Notes under the pieces: generated by a model | Seen by the model: the letters and a program-made list of their open reading frames with translations, nothing else | Database searches by the model: none | What the model was told of the DNA's origin: nothing | Position numbers and translations under genes: made by a program | Assembly: GCA_946631165.1 (NCBI GenBank) | Contig: CAMOZZ010000005.1 | Coordinates: 1 to 37,482, forward strand | DNA length: 37,482 bases | Source: an uncultured Lachnospiraceae bacterium | GTDB lineage: Bacteria > Bacillota > Clostridia > Lachnospirales > Lachnospiraceae | Direction of reading: 5' to 3' | Shown here: positions 1 to 8,795 of the stretch, piece after piece | Numbering within the stretch: the first letter of the stretch is position 1 | How the letters are laid out: the number at the start of each line of letters is the position of its first letter

Positions 1-1301
1 ATCAGGCTCTCGACCTTCTGTGTCCCGGCGCCGAACCCGGCAATATACGGGGAACCGCAGGAAGGGCAGCGGTCAGGCATGCCGGCCGTATAACCGCAGT
101 AATGACATTTCAGAATATTGCCTTTATGCGCTGTCATAGATACATCGCAATGCGGACACCGGATCACTTTTCCGCAGGATCTGCAGGATATGGAGCCTGA
201 ATAGCCCCGCCGGTTCAGGAACAGCATGATCTGCTCCTTCTTCTCCAGCCGTTCCCGGATGCCCTCTTCGAGCTTCCGGCTGAACATCCCCTTGTTGCCG
301 TCCTTCAGTTCTTCACGCATATCGATGATATCCACATGCGGAAGCATGCTTCCGGAAGCAGCGCGGTGTTTCAGCAGGAATATGGAATATTTCCGGTCCA
401 TTGCAGTATTGAATGTATTCAGGGACGGTGTGGCGGATCCGAGCACAACGCCGGCGCTGGCCAGTTCCCCTCTTTTTACAGCCGCTTCCACTGCATTGTA
501 CCGGGGCACGGAATCAGATATGTACGCGCCTTCATGTTCTTCATCCACGATGATAATGCCAAGATCCGGAAACGGCGCGAACAGCGCAGATCTGGGGCCG
601 ATCATGATCGAAATCTCCCCTTTGCGCGCCCGTTCAAAGCACTCGTATTTTTCTCCCGCGGACAGCTTTGAATGAACAACGCCGACCTGTTCCCCGAACA
701 CCCTCGTGAATCTGGAAAGGTTCTGATACGTAAGAGATATCTCGGGAATCAGAAGGATTGCCTGTCTTCCGGCGGCCAGGACTCTTCTGATCAGCTCCAT
801 ATAGACTTCCGTTTTTCCGCTGCCGGTCACACCGAAAAGGACAGCCGGCCTTCTGTCCGGACGCCGGAATTCAGTCAGGATCCCGTTTACCGCAGCAAGC
901 TGTTCTTCGTTCAGCGGCTTCGGAGATTCATTTCCGCATGGCAGGCTTTCTTCCGTCTTCGTCCTGGCTTTCACCTTCCGTTTCACCGGAAGCACCGTCC
1001 GCAGCGCCTGATTCATCGTACAGCCGTAGGTATCCTTCATCCAGACAGCCAGCCGGATCAGCTGATACTCTATGGATGCTTCTTTCGTATTGACGGCTTC
1101 TATGGGCTTCAGTTTCTCCGGCGCAACATCCGTGCTGTCCGTGATCTCCGTAACAAAGCCGCTGATCTTCCGTTTTCCGAAAGGAACCGTGACCGGCGTC
1201 CCGACGGAGATCAGCGATCGCATATCATCCGGGATGATATACGTATAGCTTTTATCTACATCCTTATTTGAAATATCAACTATGACGCCGGCAAATTTCA
1301 A
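1..1301 (-). CDS. priA: Primosomal protein N' (PriA replication restart helicase), 3' end truncated by window edge
   Basis: Reverse-complement translation from TTG at 1301 (SD GGAAGG upstream): LKFAGVIVDISNKDVDKSYTYIIPDD...VLFGVTGSGKTEVYMELIRR...IIVDEEHEGAY...LNRRGYSGSISCRSCGKVIRCPHCDVSMTAHKGNILKCHYCGYTAGMPDRCPSCGSPYIAGFGAGTQKVE. Walker A, DEEH and paired CxxC zinc motifs are typical of PriA. Absent from the ORF track because there is no stop inside the window. Confidence 0.95.
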   Translation of the reverse strand, partial: MKFAGVIVDISNKDVDKSYTYIIPDDMRSLISVGTPVTVPFGKRKISGFVTEITDSTDVAPEKLKPIEAVNTKEASIEYQLIRLAVWMKDTYGCTMNQALRTVLPVKRKVKARTKTEESLPCGNESPKPLNEEQLAAVNGILTEFRRPDRRPAVLFGVTGSGKTEVYMELIRRVLAAGRQAILLIPEISLTYQNLSRFTRVFGEQVGVVHSKLSAGEKYECFERARKGEISIMIGPRSALFAPFPDLGIIIVDEEHEGAYISDSVPRYNAVEAAVKRGELASAGVVLGSATPSLNTFNTAMDRKYSIFLLKHRAASGSMLPHVDIIDMREELKDGNKGMFSRKLEEGIRERLEKKEQIMLFLNRRGYSGSISCRSCGKVIRCPHCDVSMTAHKGNILKCHYCGYTAGMPDRCPSCGSPYIAGFGAGTQKVESL

Positions 1302-1349
1302 TGTTTTTCCTTCCGCTTTCCGATTGCATGAAGGCCGCCCGGGAATGCA

Positions 1350-2723
1350 TCATTTCTGATCTGCTTCACGAAGCGCATCCAGCACTTCCAGAAGATGCAT
1401 TCCGTGCGAACCTTTCAGCAGTATGACATCGCCCGGTTCTTTAAACGATCGAAGAAAGTCAATCGCCGCAGCATTGTCCTCAAAACTGTCAACGGGAATA
1501 TTCTTTTCCGCATAGGCCTGTCCGATGTTTTTCGCGAGCGTCCCGATCACAACGACATGATCGATATTGAGACTGCTTCCGAAAGCACCTGTCTCATAAT
1601 GCAGTTTCGCAGCATCCGGTCCCAGTTCCAGCATATCTGCCAGAACGGCGATCCTTCTGCCATCCGCCTGCATATCCGAAAGAACACCGAGAGCCGCTTT
1701 CATGGATGCCGGGCTGGCATTGTAGGTATCATCTATATAAACAGCCGATGCAGTTCTGACGATCTCAAGCCTGTGTGAAAATCCGGTATAGGAAGCGATC
1801 CCGGAAGCTGCCTTGTCCCAGTCCACGCTCATGACTTCGCAGACAGCCAGCGCTGCAAGCGCATTCATGACCTGATGTTCCCCGGGCACAGCCAGCCTGA
1901 TCTCTTTTTCCTTCCTGCCGAGTTTCGCGGTAAACACCGTTTCCGTTCCGTCCCGGTGAATGTTCTCCGCTCTCAGATCATTCGTTTCCGACAGGCCGAA
2001 ATACAATACTCTGTCATGGTACTCCCTGCCCATCTTCATGAGCATATCATCGTCTCCGTTCAGGATGAGGCAGCCTTTCGGGGGCATGAGATCCGCGATC
2101 CGGAGTTTCTCCCTTGCGATCCCTTCCCTGGATCCGAGATTTTCTATATGGGCGTCGCCGATATTGGTGACCACGGCATGTGACGGCCAGGCGATCCTGT
2201 TGATCCGGCTCATCTCTCCCGGCTCACTGACCCCCATTTCTATAACGGCGGCATCGTACGTATTGTCCAGTCCGCTCACCGTAATCGGTACGCCGAGCTG
2301 TCCGTTGTTATTTCCTGCCGTTCCGGTCACACGCAGCGCGGCGCCGAGGGCCGCCATGATCATGGATCTGGTGCTGGTCTTACCGACGCTGCCGGTGATG
2401 CCGATCACCATGCCGCTGTATTTTCTTCTGTACCATGCGCCGAGATCCTGCAGCGCCTTTACAGTGTCTTCCACACGGATGAACGGATGCGGATCATCCA
2501 TCTCATCATGTTCCATGGTAAATGTCGCTGCTGCGCCTGCTTTAAAAGCGCCGTCAATGAATCTGTGAGCGTCCACCTTTGCGCCAATAATCGGCACAAA
2601 GATATCATTCCCTTTCATTGTGCGGGAATCAATGCTGATATGTTCTATGATTTTATCCGGGTCACCGCACAGAAGCGTGCCTTTTACTGCTTCAGCAATA
2701 TCCTTCACCGTTACATTAATCAA
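1350..2723 (-). CDS. murF: UDP-N-acetylmuramoyl-tripeptide--D-alanyl-D-alanine ligase (MurF)
   Basis: ORF 1350..2846; GITGSVGKTSTRSMI Mur ligase P-loop, IDSRTMKGNDIFVPI N-terminal domain, DDTYNASPASMKAAL. Start revised to TTG at 2723 (SD GGAG), because the longer ORF overlaps pgeF. Confidence 0.93.
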   Translation of the reverse strand: MINVTVKDIAEAVKGTLLCGDPDKIIEHISIDSRTMKGNDIFVPIIGAKVDAHRFIDGAFKAGAAATFTMEHDEMDDPHPFIRVEDTVKALQDLGAWYRRKYSGMVIGITGSVGKTSTRSMIMAALGAALRVTGTAGNNNGQLGVPITVSGLDNTYDAAVIEMGVSEPGEMSRINRIAWPSHAVVTNIGDAHIENLGSREGIAREKLRIADLMPPKGCLILNGDDDMLMKMGREYHDRVLYFGLSETNDLRAENIHRDGTETVFTAKLGRKEKEIRLAVPGEHQVMNALAALAVCEVMSVDWDKAASGIASYTGFSHRLEIVRTASAVYIDDTYNASPASMKAALGVLSDMQADGRRIAVLADMLELGPDAAKLHYETGAFGSSLNIDHVVVIGTLAKNIGQAYAEKNIPVDSFEDNAAAIDFLRSFKEPGDVILLKGSHGMHLLEVLDALREADQK

Positions 2724-2752
2724 GTCTGTTGTTCTCCTTATCCGATGATATG

Positions 2753-3628
2753 TCACGCACGTATTCTCAGGAACGCGTTCATGTTTCCTCTTCTTCCGCC
2801 GGTCGCACGATGCGAGAACAGATGCGTACTGTTCTCCGCTGTACACAGTCCCGAAAAGTGAATATGATCCGGTCTGACGCCGGCCGAGACCAGCGTATGC
2901 CAGACTGCGGCAGGAAGATCCACGAGCGAATGCGCGTCATCAATTCTTTTTATTATATCAGAACACGCACACTCTTTAAAGACCGTTCTGAATACTTCCG
3001 CTCCTGCTGTGCCGAACTCATAATGATCTCCCGAAATGCATGGTCCGATCACTGCAATGATATCCTCCGGAGGACAGCCCATCGTGCCCATCGCTGCTGT
3101 ACCGCGTTCCGCGATCCTGCCGACAGTCCCTTTCCACCCGGAATGAACGAGCGAGATGCATCTTCCGTTCCTGTCCGCCAGGAACACGGGCACACAGTCT
3201 GCAAATGTCGCGGAAAGGATCAGCCCCGGCTCATCCGTATACAGTCCGTCTGTTTCCCTGACCTTCAGCGTAAGCGTTTCACCAAGCGCCAGTTCGCGGG
3301 ATGCCTTCTGCAGATTCAGTTTATGCACCTGCTGCGTCATGACCACATCGTCAAGAGCGCCGCCAAACCTTCTCATCACTCTCCGGTAATTCATCAGTAC
3401 ATTTTCCGGTGCATCACCGCGGTCAAAACCCAGGTTCAGTTCAGAGAGATGTCCCGTGCTTACGCCGCCGTATCTTGTCGTAAACGCTGCATCTATGCCC
3501 GGCAGCGCATCAAGGCTGTGAAACCGCAGGAGCGGCAGTCCGCTTCCATCATCCTCAACATAAGCATCCCGGATATCCTTATCCCGGTAAAAAGACGATG
3601 CCGGTTCACTATAAATCAGATCAATCAT
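2753..3628 (-). CDS. pgeF: Peptidoglycan editing factor / laccase-domain (YfiH family) protein
   Basis: 291-aa ORF with FTTRYGGVSTG, ATFADCVPVFL, LVHSGWKGTVGRI, VIGPCISGDHYE signature motifs. Confidence 0.9.
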   Translation of the reverse strand: MIDLIYSEPASSFYRDKDIRDAYVEDDGSGLPLLRFHSLDALPGIDAAFTTRYGGVSTGHLSELNLGFDRGDAPENVLMNYRRVMRRFGGALDDVVMTQQVHKLNLQKASRELALGETLTLKVRETDGLYTDEPGLILSATFADCVPVFLADRNGRCISLVHSGWKGTVGRIAERGTAAMGTMGCPPEDIIAVIGPCISGDHYEFGTAGAEVFRTVFKECACSDIIKRIDDAHSLVDLPAAVWHTLVSAGVRPDHIHFSGLCTAENSTHLFSHRATGGRRGNMNAFLRIRA

Positions 3629-4364
3629 AATCTACCTTTATCAGACAAAGCCCTTTTGCCGGCGCTGTAACACCGGCAAGCGCTCTGCATTTCGCTTCCA
3701 GCAGCTCCTGCATGCTTTCCGGCGTCCGCTTTCCGGCACCGACTTCGAGAAGTGTGCCGGTCAGGATCCTCACCATATGCTGCAGGAATCCGTTTCCGTG
3801 GTAATAGAATGTAAGCCAGGGGCCTTTGCTGACGATGTCGATCTTATCCACACATCTTACCGTACTTTTCTTCATCCGCGGATTACTGCAGAAAGAAGCG
3901 AAATCATGCGTGCCTTTCAGATATTCCGCCGCAGCCCTCATCTGTTCAACATCCGGCCGGAATTCCGGCACATAAACGAAACGTCTTTCAAATACAGGCT
4001 TCTCATCGCCGACATAGCAGGTATATCTGTAGGTCTTCCCTGTCGCATTGTACCTGGCATGAAAACGGTCTCCTGCCTGCACCAGTTCATTGATGCTGAT
4101 ATCCTCCGGCAGATAACGGTTCATATAAGCTTTCAGTTCCGTGTCGGAAAGATCCGTATCAAGCCTGAAGTTTGCGACCATGCCGAGCGCATGCACGCCG
4201 GCATCCGTCCTGCCTGCTCCCAGCACTTCAACCGGTTCGCCGGCAAGCTTTGCAAGAACACTCTCCAGCTTTCCCTGTATCGTCATTTCCTTATCCGGCT
4301 GATGTTCCCAGCCGTAGAATCTGGTACCGTCATAGGAAAGGATGATCCTGTAATTCTTTTTCAT
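3621..4364 (-). CDS. truA: tRNA pseudouridine synthase A
   Basis: MKKNYRIILSYDGTRFYGWEHQPD...GAGRTDAGVHALGMVANF (catalytic Asp motif). Overlaps the pgeF start by 8 nt (ATGATTGA). Confidence 0.95.
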   Translation of the reverse strand: MKKNYRIILSYDGTRFYGWEHQPDKEMTIQGKLESVLAKLAGEPVEVLGAGRTDAGVHALGMVANFRLDTDLSDTELKAYMNRYLPEDISINELVQAGDRFHARYNATGKTYRYTCYVGDEKPVFERRFVYVPEFRPDVEQMRAAAEYLKGTHDFASFCSNPRMKKSTVRCVDKIDIVSKGPWLTFYYHGNGFLQHMVRILTGTLLEVGAGKRTPESMQELLEAKCRALAGVTAPAKGLCLIKVDYD

Positions 4365-4428
4365 ATTGCCCTGCCCCTGTATTATAACATCCAAAGTCCC
4401 GGACGGTCATCCGGAAACAGCCTTTCTG

Positions 4429-4974
4429 TTACGACAGTTTATGTCTTCTGTATATCTCTCCGTCAAGGGTCTTCCACAAAAATTCGTTCCCGTCAAATGT
4501 CATGTAGCCGCGCGGATGGTCCTGCTTCGGAAGCGAGACAGAGCCGGGATTCATGTATACATAGCTGCCATGGTCTTCACAGACAGACAGATGGGTATGT
4601 CCGTGCAGGAGGATATCGCCGTCCTTTAACGGCGGAAGCTGGTCATTATTAAAACGATGGCCATGGGTCATGAAGATCATATGTGTACCCGCGGCGATCA
4701 GTGCATAATCCGCCAGCACGGGGAAGTCCAGCACCATCTGATCCACTTCCGCTTCACAGTTTCCCCGTACACACAGGATTTCCGTTTTCATGGCGTTCAG
4801 CATCTTTGCGACAGCCGGCGGATCATATTCCTCCGGCAGCGGATTCCTGGGGCCGTGATATAAAATATCTCCGAGAAGCAGCATCCTGTCAGCTGCTTCC
4901 CGCCTGTATGCTTCCAGCGCCATCCTGCAGTAACGGGCCGATCCGTGAATGTCCGATACAATAAAATATTTCAT
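4429..4974 (-). CDS. yfcE: YfcE/MJ0936-family metallophosphoesterase
   Basis: MKYFIVSDIHGSARY...LLLGDILYHGPRN...VRGNCEAEVD...MTHGH...LLHGHTHLSVCED calcineurin-like metal-binding motifs. Confidence 0.88.
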   Translation of the reverse strand: MKYFIVSDIHGSARYCRMALEAYRREAADRMLLLGDILYHGPRNPLPEEYDPPAVAKMLNAMKTEILCVRGNCEAEVDQMVLDFPVLADYALIAAGTHMIFMTHGHRFNNDQLPPLKDGDILLHGHTHLSVCEDHGSYVYMNPGSVSLPKQDHPRGYMTFDGNEFLWKTLDGEIYRRHKLS

Positions 4975-5067
4975 TGATCATTTTCTCCGTTCTTTTTATA
5001 CATCCGGTCTATTATAACCAAAGTCGGATCAATAAGGAAGCAGAATTTTACCATATATTTCTTATCT

Positions 5068-5096
5068 TTGACACGATATAGCCTTTGTGTTACACT
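5068..5096 (+). promoter_or_regulatory. Sigma-70/A-type promoter for fbp
   Basis: TTGACA (5068-5073), 17-nt spacer, TACACT (5091-5096), upstream of the SD GGAGGAG and ATG at 5139. Confidence 0.7.
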
Positions 5097-5138
5097 AATT
5101 TAAGGGATTTTTCCCATTTTCAAGGAGGAGCACGAAGC

Positions 5139-7100
5139 ATGCACGAAAGCAACGATTATGACATGAAATATCTGGAAGCGCTCTCTTACCGCTTCCCGTC
5201 TATTGCCAAAACGAGTACAGAGATTATCAACCTCTGCTCGATCCTTCAGCTGCCCAAAGAGACCGAACATTTTATGACAGATATCCATGGTGAATATGAG
5301 CAGTTCGTTCATATCATGAAGAATGGTTCCGGTGCTGTCAGAAGCAAAATTGAAGACGAATTCGGCTTCAATCTTACCCCGCAGGATAAGAAGGATCTCG
5401 CTACCCTGATCTATTATCCGAAGGAGAAAATCGCGCTTGTCAAAGAATCCGGGGAAAACATGCACGATTGGTATCGTACCATGCTGCTGCGTCTCATCCG
5501 CATGGCGCGGCAGTCCGCCAAAAAGTACACCCGTTCCAAAGTCCGTAAATCGATGCCGGAAGATTTCGCCTATCTGATCGAAGAACTGATGAGCGAAACG
5601 GATTACGCGGACAAGGATAATTATTATGACAGGATCCTGGAAGCGCTTATCCAGACCGAACGTGTGGAAGAATGCATCGTGGCATTCTCGACGACCATCC
5701 AGAGGCTGACTGTCAACCACCTTCATATCATCGGCGACATCTACGACAGAGGCCCCGGTCCGGATATTATCATGGATACCATGATGGGCATCAAGAATCT
5801 TGACATCCAGTGGGGAAATCATGACGTTGTCTGGATGGGCGCTGCCTGCGGCAATCTCACACTGATCGCTACCGCCCTTCGTCTGACTGCCCGTTACGGC
5901 AATCTGGACACCGTGGAGAACGGCTACGGCATCAACCTGATCCCGCTGATGCGTTTTGCCATGGACGCTTACAAGGATGATCCCTGCAGCTGTTTCGGCC
6001 TGAAGTATGATGAAAAGACCTATGACATAAACGATCTGGAGCAGGATATCAAGATGCACAAGGCGATCGCCGTCATCCAGTTCAAGCTGGAGGGCCAGCT
6101 CATCAAGAGACACCCCGAATGGCATATGGAAGACCGTCTGCTGCTCGATAAGATCGACTGGGAGCGCGGCGTTATCAACTGTTACGGCAAAGAATATCCC
6201 ATGAAGGAAATGGGCTTCCCTACAGTGGATCCCAAAGATCCCTACGCCCTTACTGCAGAGGAAGAAGACGTGATGCTCCATCTTCAGAAGAGCTTCATGA
6301 ACAGTGAACGGCTGCAGCGGCATGTCCGTTTCCTGCTGAACAGAGGAAGGCTGTATCTGATCTACAACCAGAATCTCCTCTTCCACGGCAGCATTCCTCT
6401 TACGGAAGAAGGAGAACTGGCTGAAGTTCCGCTCGGGGACAAATGCTATAAAGGCAGGGAAGTGATGGATGTCCTGGACAATTATGTCCGCAAAGGCTAT
6501 TACCTTCCTGCAGGACCGGATAAAGATTATGCGACAGATGTTATTTACTTCCTGTGGACGCATCCGCTGTCACCGCTGTTCGGCAAATATAAGATGACGA
6601 CCTTTGAGCGCTACTTTATCGAAGATAAGGAAACGCACAACGAGCCGAAGACGCCTTATTACAAACTGTACAATAACGAAGAAGTCATTAAACGCATCTT
6701 CGACGAATTCGATCTCGACTGGGAAGAATCCCATATCATCAACGGCCATGTGCCGGTCAAGCAGAAGAAGGGAGAATCCCCTATCAAATGCGGCGGCAAG
6801 CTTCTGATGATCGACGGCGGTTTCTCCAGAGCTTACCAGAAGACCACCGGTATTGCCGGCTATACGCTGATCTCGAATTCCTACGGACTGAAGCTGGTCT
6901 ATCATGAGCCCTTTACATCAAAGGAAGATGCGATCAGGAACGGCAGCGACATCCATTCCGAGACGATGGTCGTGGAAGGCGTGCGCAAGCGCAAATCGGT
7001 AAGAGATACCGAACACGGCACCAGGATCCGGATGCAGCTGAAGGATCTCAAGGCCCTTCTGGAGTGCTACAGATCGGGACTGATTCCGGAGAAGGAATGA
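5139..7100 (+). CDS. fbp: Fructose-1,6-bisphosphatase class III
   Basis: ORF 5085..7100; start refined to MHESNDYDMKYLEALS after AAGGAGGAG because the promoter -10 overlaps the longer ORF. GDIYDRGPGPD, WGNHDVVWMGAACG, INGHVPVKQKKGE motifs. Confidence 0.95.
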   Translation: MHESNDYDMKYLEALSYRFPSIAKTSTEIINLCSILQLPKETEHFMTDIHGEYEQFVHIMKNGSGAVRSKIEDEFGFNLTPQDKKDLATLIYYPKEKIALVKESGENMHDWYRTMLLRLIRMARQSAKKYTRSKVRKSMPEDFAYLIEELMSETDYADKDNYYDRILEALIQTERVEECIVAFSTTIQRLTVNHLHIIGDIYDRGPGPDIIMDTMMGIKNLDIQWGNHDVVWMGAACGNLTLIATALRLTARYGNLDTVENGYGINLIPLMRFAMDAYKDDPCSCFGLKYDEKTYDINDLEQDIKMHKAIAVIQFKLEGQLIKRHPEWHMEDRLLLDKIDWERGVINCYGKEYPMKEMGFPTVDPKDPYALTAEEEDVMLHLQKSFMNSERLQRHVRFLLNRGRLYLIYNQNLLFHGSIPLTEEGELAEVPLGDKCYKGREVMDVLDNYVRKGYYLPAGPDKDYATDVIYFLWTHPLSPLFGKYKMTTFERYFIEDKETHNEPKTPYYKLYNNEEVIKRIFDEFDLDWEESHIINGHVPVKQKKGESPIKCGGKLLMIDGGFSRAYQKTTGIAGYTLISNSYGLKLVYHEPFTSKEDAIRNGSDIHSETMVVEGVRKRKSVRDTEHGTRIRMQLKDLKALLECYRSGLIPEKE

Positions 7101-7122
7101 TCGCGTTCGCTGAGAGCAGTGC

Positions 7123-7184
7123 ATAATGAAAAAGGAAGGCCGGGAGACAAGTTTACTTGTAACCCGGCTTTCCTTTTTCATTAT
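7123..7184 (+). terminator. Long hairpin / probable terminator of fbp
   Basis: ATAATGAAAAAGGAAGGCCGGG-ag-ACAAG-ttta-CTTGT-aa-CCCGGCTTTCCTTTTTCATTAT; 22-bp outer arm with a single G.U plus a 5-bp inner stem. Confidence 0.8.
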
Positions 7185-7236
7185 ATACGGCGACAGCCGT
7201 GTTGAGAACAAAAATCTCTGATTTTTGTTCGAACAA

Positions 7237-7292
7237 CTGCTCTCAGCTTGTGCTGCTCTCAGCCCATACTGCTCTCAGCCCATACTGCTCTC
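7237..7292. repeat. 16-bp tandem repeat, about 3.5 copies
   Basis: CTGCTCTCAGCTTGTG / CTGCTCTCAGCCCATA / CTGCTCTCAGCCCATA / CTGCTCTC. Confidence 0.9.
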
Positions 7293-7300
7293 CCCTTCAA

Positions 7301-7336
7301 AAAAAGACTGTGCAGGTCTTCCTGCACAGTCTTTTT
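7301..7336. terminator. Bidirectional intrinsic terminator between fbp and blaI-like gene
   Basis: AAAAAGACTGTGCAGG-tctt-type loop-CCTGCACAGTCTTTTT, perfect 16-bp stem with A/T tracts on both sides. Confidence 0.85.
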
Positions 7337-7365
7337 CGCTAATTAATTCTTTTCATACGAACAGA

Positions 7366-7704
7366 TCAGTCCCGCTCCGACTGTTCCATAAAACGTCCGT
7401 AAGCAGACAAAAATGTCTTTGACGCATCCGCACTCCAGAAATCTGCCATTCTTGCAGCATAGTCCTCAAGGAATTCCGTCTCTCCCACTTTCGGTGAGAA
7501 GCGCGAAGTTCCTTTCTTGTAGGAGCTTACGTATTTTTTGTCTTTCAGCCTTTTCAGAAAGGTATAAACTGTAGTTTCCTTATAAACAATATTATACGCT
7601 TCTTCTATGCTGATGATCAGTTCGCCTACTGTCATAGGAGAGCCTGACTCCCAAAGACATTTCATAACCATTAGCTCGCGATCGGATAAATCGGTAAAAT
7701 TCAT
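7366..7704 (-). CDS. BlaI/MecI/CopY-family winged-helix transcriptional repressor
   Basis: 112 aa: LSDRELMVMKCLWESGSPMTVGELIISIEE...VYKETTVYTFLKRLKDKKYVSSYKKGTSRFSPKV, the typical BlaI N-terminal wHTH. Confidence 0.87.
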   Translation of the reverse strand: MNFTDLSDRELMVMKCLWESGSPMTVGELIISIEEAYNIVYKETTVYTFLKRLKDKKYVSSYKKGTSRFSPKVGETEFLEDYAARMADFWSADASKTFLSAYGRFMEQSERD

Positions 7705-7746
7705 ATCAACCTCCAGCTGTATTTTTCCCCCCGACTTTCCATCACA

Positions 7747-7775
7747 ATTATAGTTTATATGGCGAATTCTAGCAA
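7747..7775 (-). promoter_or_regulatory. Promoter of blaI-like gene
   Basis: Minus strand TTGCTA-17 nt-TATAAT (-35 at 7770-7775, -10 at 7747-7752). Confidence 0.65.
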
Positions 7776-7783
7776 TTTAGAAT
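7766..7783. promoter_or_regulatory. Candidate operator (inverted repeat) overlapping the -35 of the blaI-like gene
   Basis: ATTCTA-GCAATT-TAGAAT, perfect 6-bp arms. Confidence 0.4.
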
Positions 7784-7817
7784 ATTTTTATTATATTTAT
7801 TATTTATTTTTTGAGAT

Positions 7818-8762
7818 TTACCCCCTGATAATCAGTGCAGCAGCTCCTGTCATACCCGCATCATTTCCCAGCGTTGCGCCTATAATATCGATATTTTTTA
7901 CCGCATGAAAAGCTTTTTCCGCATAAGAGGCTCTTATTTTCTCCAGAAGCCACTCTCCGGCACGGCTCATGCCTCCGCCGATAATGAACACTTCCGGATC
8001 GAAGGCGACTCCGAGAATGGAGAGCGTTTTCCCCAGCGTCTCGACCATCTCATTCACGACAGTATTGGCAAGTTCATCTCCGTCTTTTGCAAAATCGAAT
8101 ATATCTCTTGCGGTAAATTCTCTCAGGAAGGATAATCCGGAGCGCGACTCTCCTCCTGCGATCAGATGCCTGGTATAAGAGATCATCCCCTTTGCGCCGG
8201 CGATCTGTTCGGTACAGCCCCGCTTCCCGCATCCGCAATAATCGACTGCTTTGTCAAACATGGGCATGTGGCCAAATTCTCCGGCAGCCCCATGCGCTCC
8301 TGCGTGGATTTTTCCTTCGATAATGACGCCGCCGCCCAGGCCGGTTCCCAGCGTCAGCATGACGACGTCCCTCCTGCCTTCTCCGGCACCTGCAACCGCT
8401 TCTCCGAGCGCAGCCACATTTGCATCATTTCCGGCTTTTACCGGAAGATAAAACAGCTTGGAAGACAGCTCTTTCTTGACGTTTACCACGCCCCAGCCGA
8501 GGTTGACACAGTTGTTGACAACAGACTCCTCCAGTACCGGTCCCGGGATGCCGATGCCGATACCGAGTACATTTTCGGGTTTCAGATCCTTGTCCTTCAT
8601 CTCCTGTTTGATCGAATCCGCGATATCAGGGATGATATTTCTTCCGTTCTCTTCTGTCCTGGTCGGAATTTCCCATTTGCTGACCATCTGCAGGTCATCC
8701 TGAAACAGACCGATTTTAACCGTTGTCCCTCCAACGTCAACGCCGAAACAGTATTTCTCCAT
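7818..8762 (-). CDS. glk: ROK-family glucokinase
   Basis: FGVDVGGTTVKIGLF, GIPGPV, CGCGKRGCTEQIAGAKG (ROK zinc motif), GGGMSRAGEWLL. Confidence 0.9.
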   Translation of the reverse strand: MEKYCFGVDVGGTTVKIGLFQDDLQMVSKWEIPTRTEENGRNIIPDIADSIKQEMKDKDLKPENVLGIGIGIPGPVLEESVVNNCVNLGWGVVNVKKELSSKLFYLPVKAGNDANVAALGEAVAGAGEGRRDVVMLTLGTGLGGGVIIEGKIHAGAHGAAGEFGHMPMFDKAVDYCGCGKRGCTEQIAGAKGMISYTRHLIAGGESRSGLSFLREFTARDIFDFAKDGDELANTVVNEMVETLGKTLSILGVAFDPEVFIIGGGMSRAGEWLLEKIRASYAEKAFHAVKNIDIIGATLGNDAGMTGAAALIIRG

Positions 8763-8795
8763 TTTCTGTACTTCCTCTCCTGAAAAAGATTGCGA

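Noticed and set aside
226-1271. Plus-strand ORFs 226..675, 336..671 and 672..1271
   Set aside because: They are antisense to priA, which has clear family motifs on the minus strand; their translations are Ser/Arg/Phe-rich with no recognisable domain.
4400-4428. Hairpin CCGGACGGTCATCCGG after yfcE
   Set aside because: No U-tract on the minus strand and truA follows closely; not called a terminator.
5100-6563. 487-aa minus-strand ORF
   Set aside because: Antisense to fbp, which is unambiguous; a codon-bias shadow ORF.
7237-7292. CRISPR array
   Set aside because: Repeats are 16-bp head-to-tail units without unique spacers, and no cas genes are nearby.
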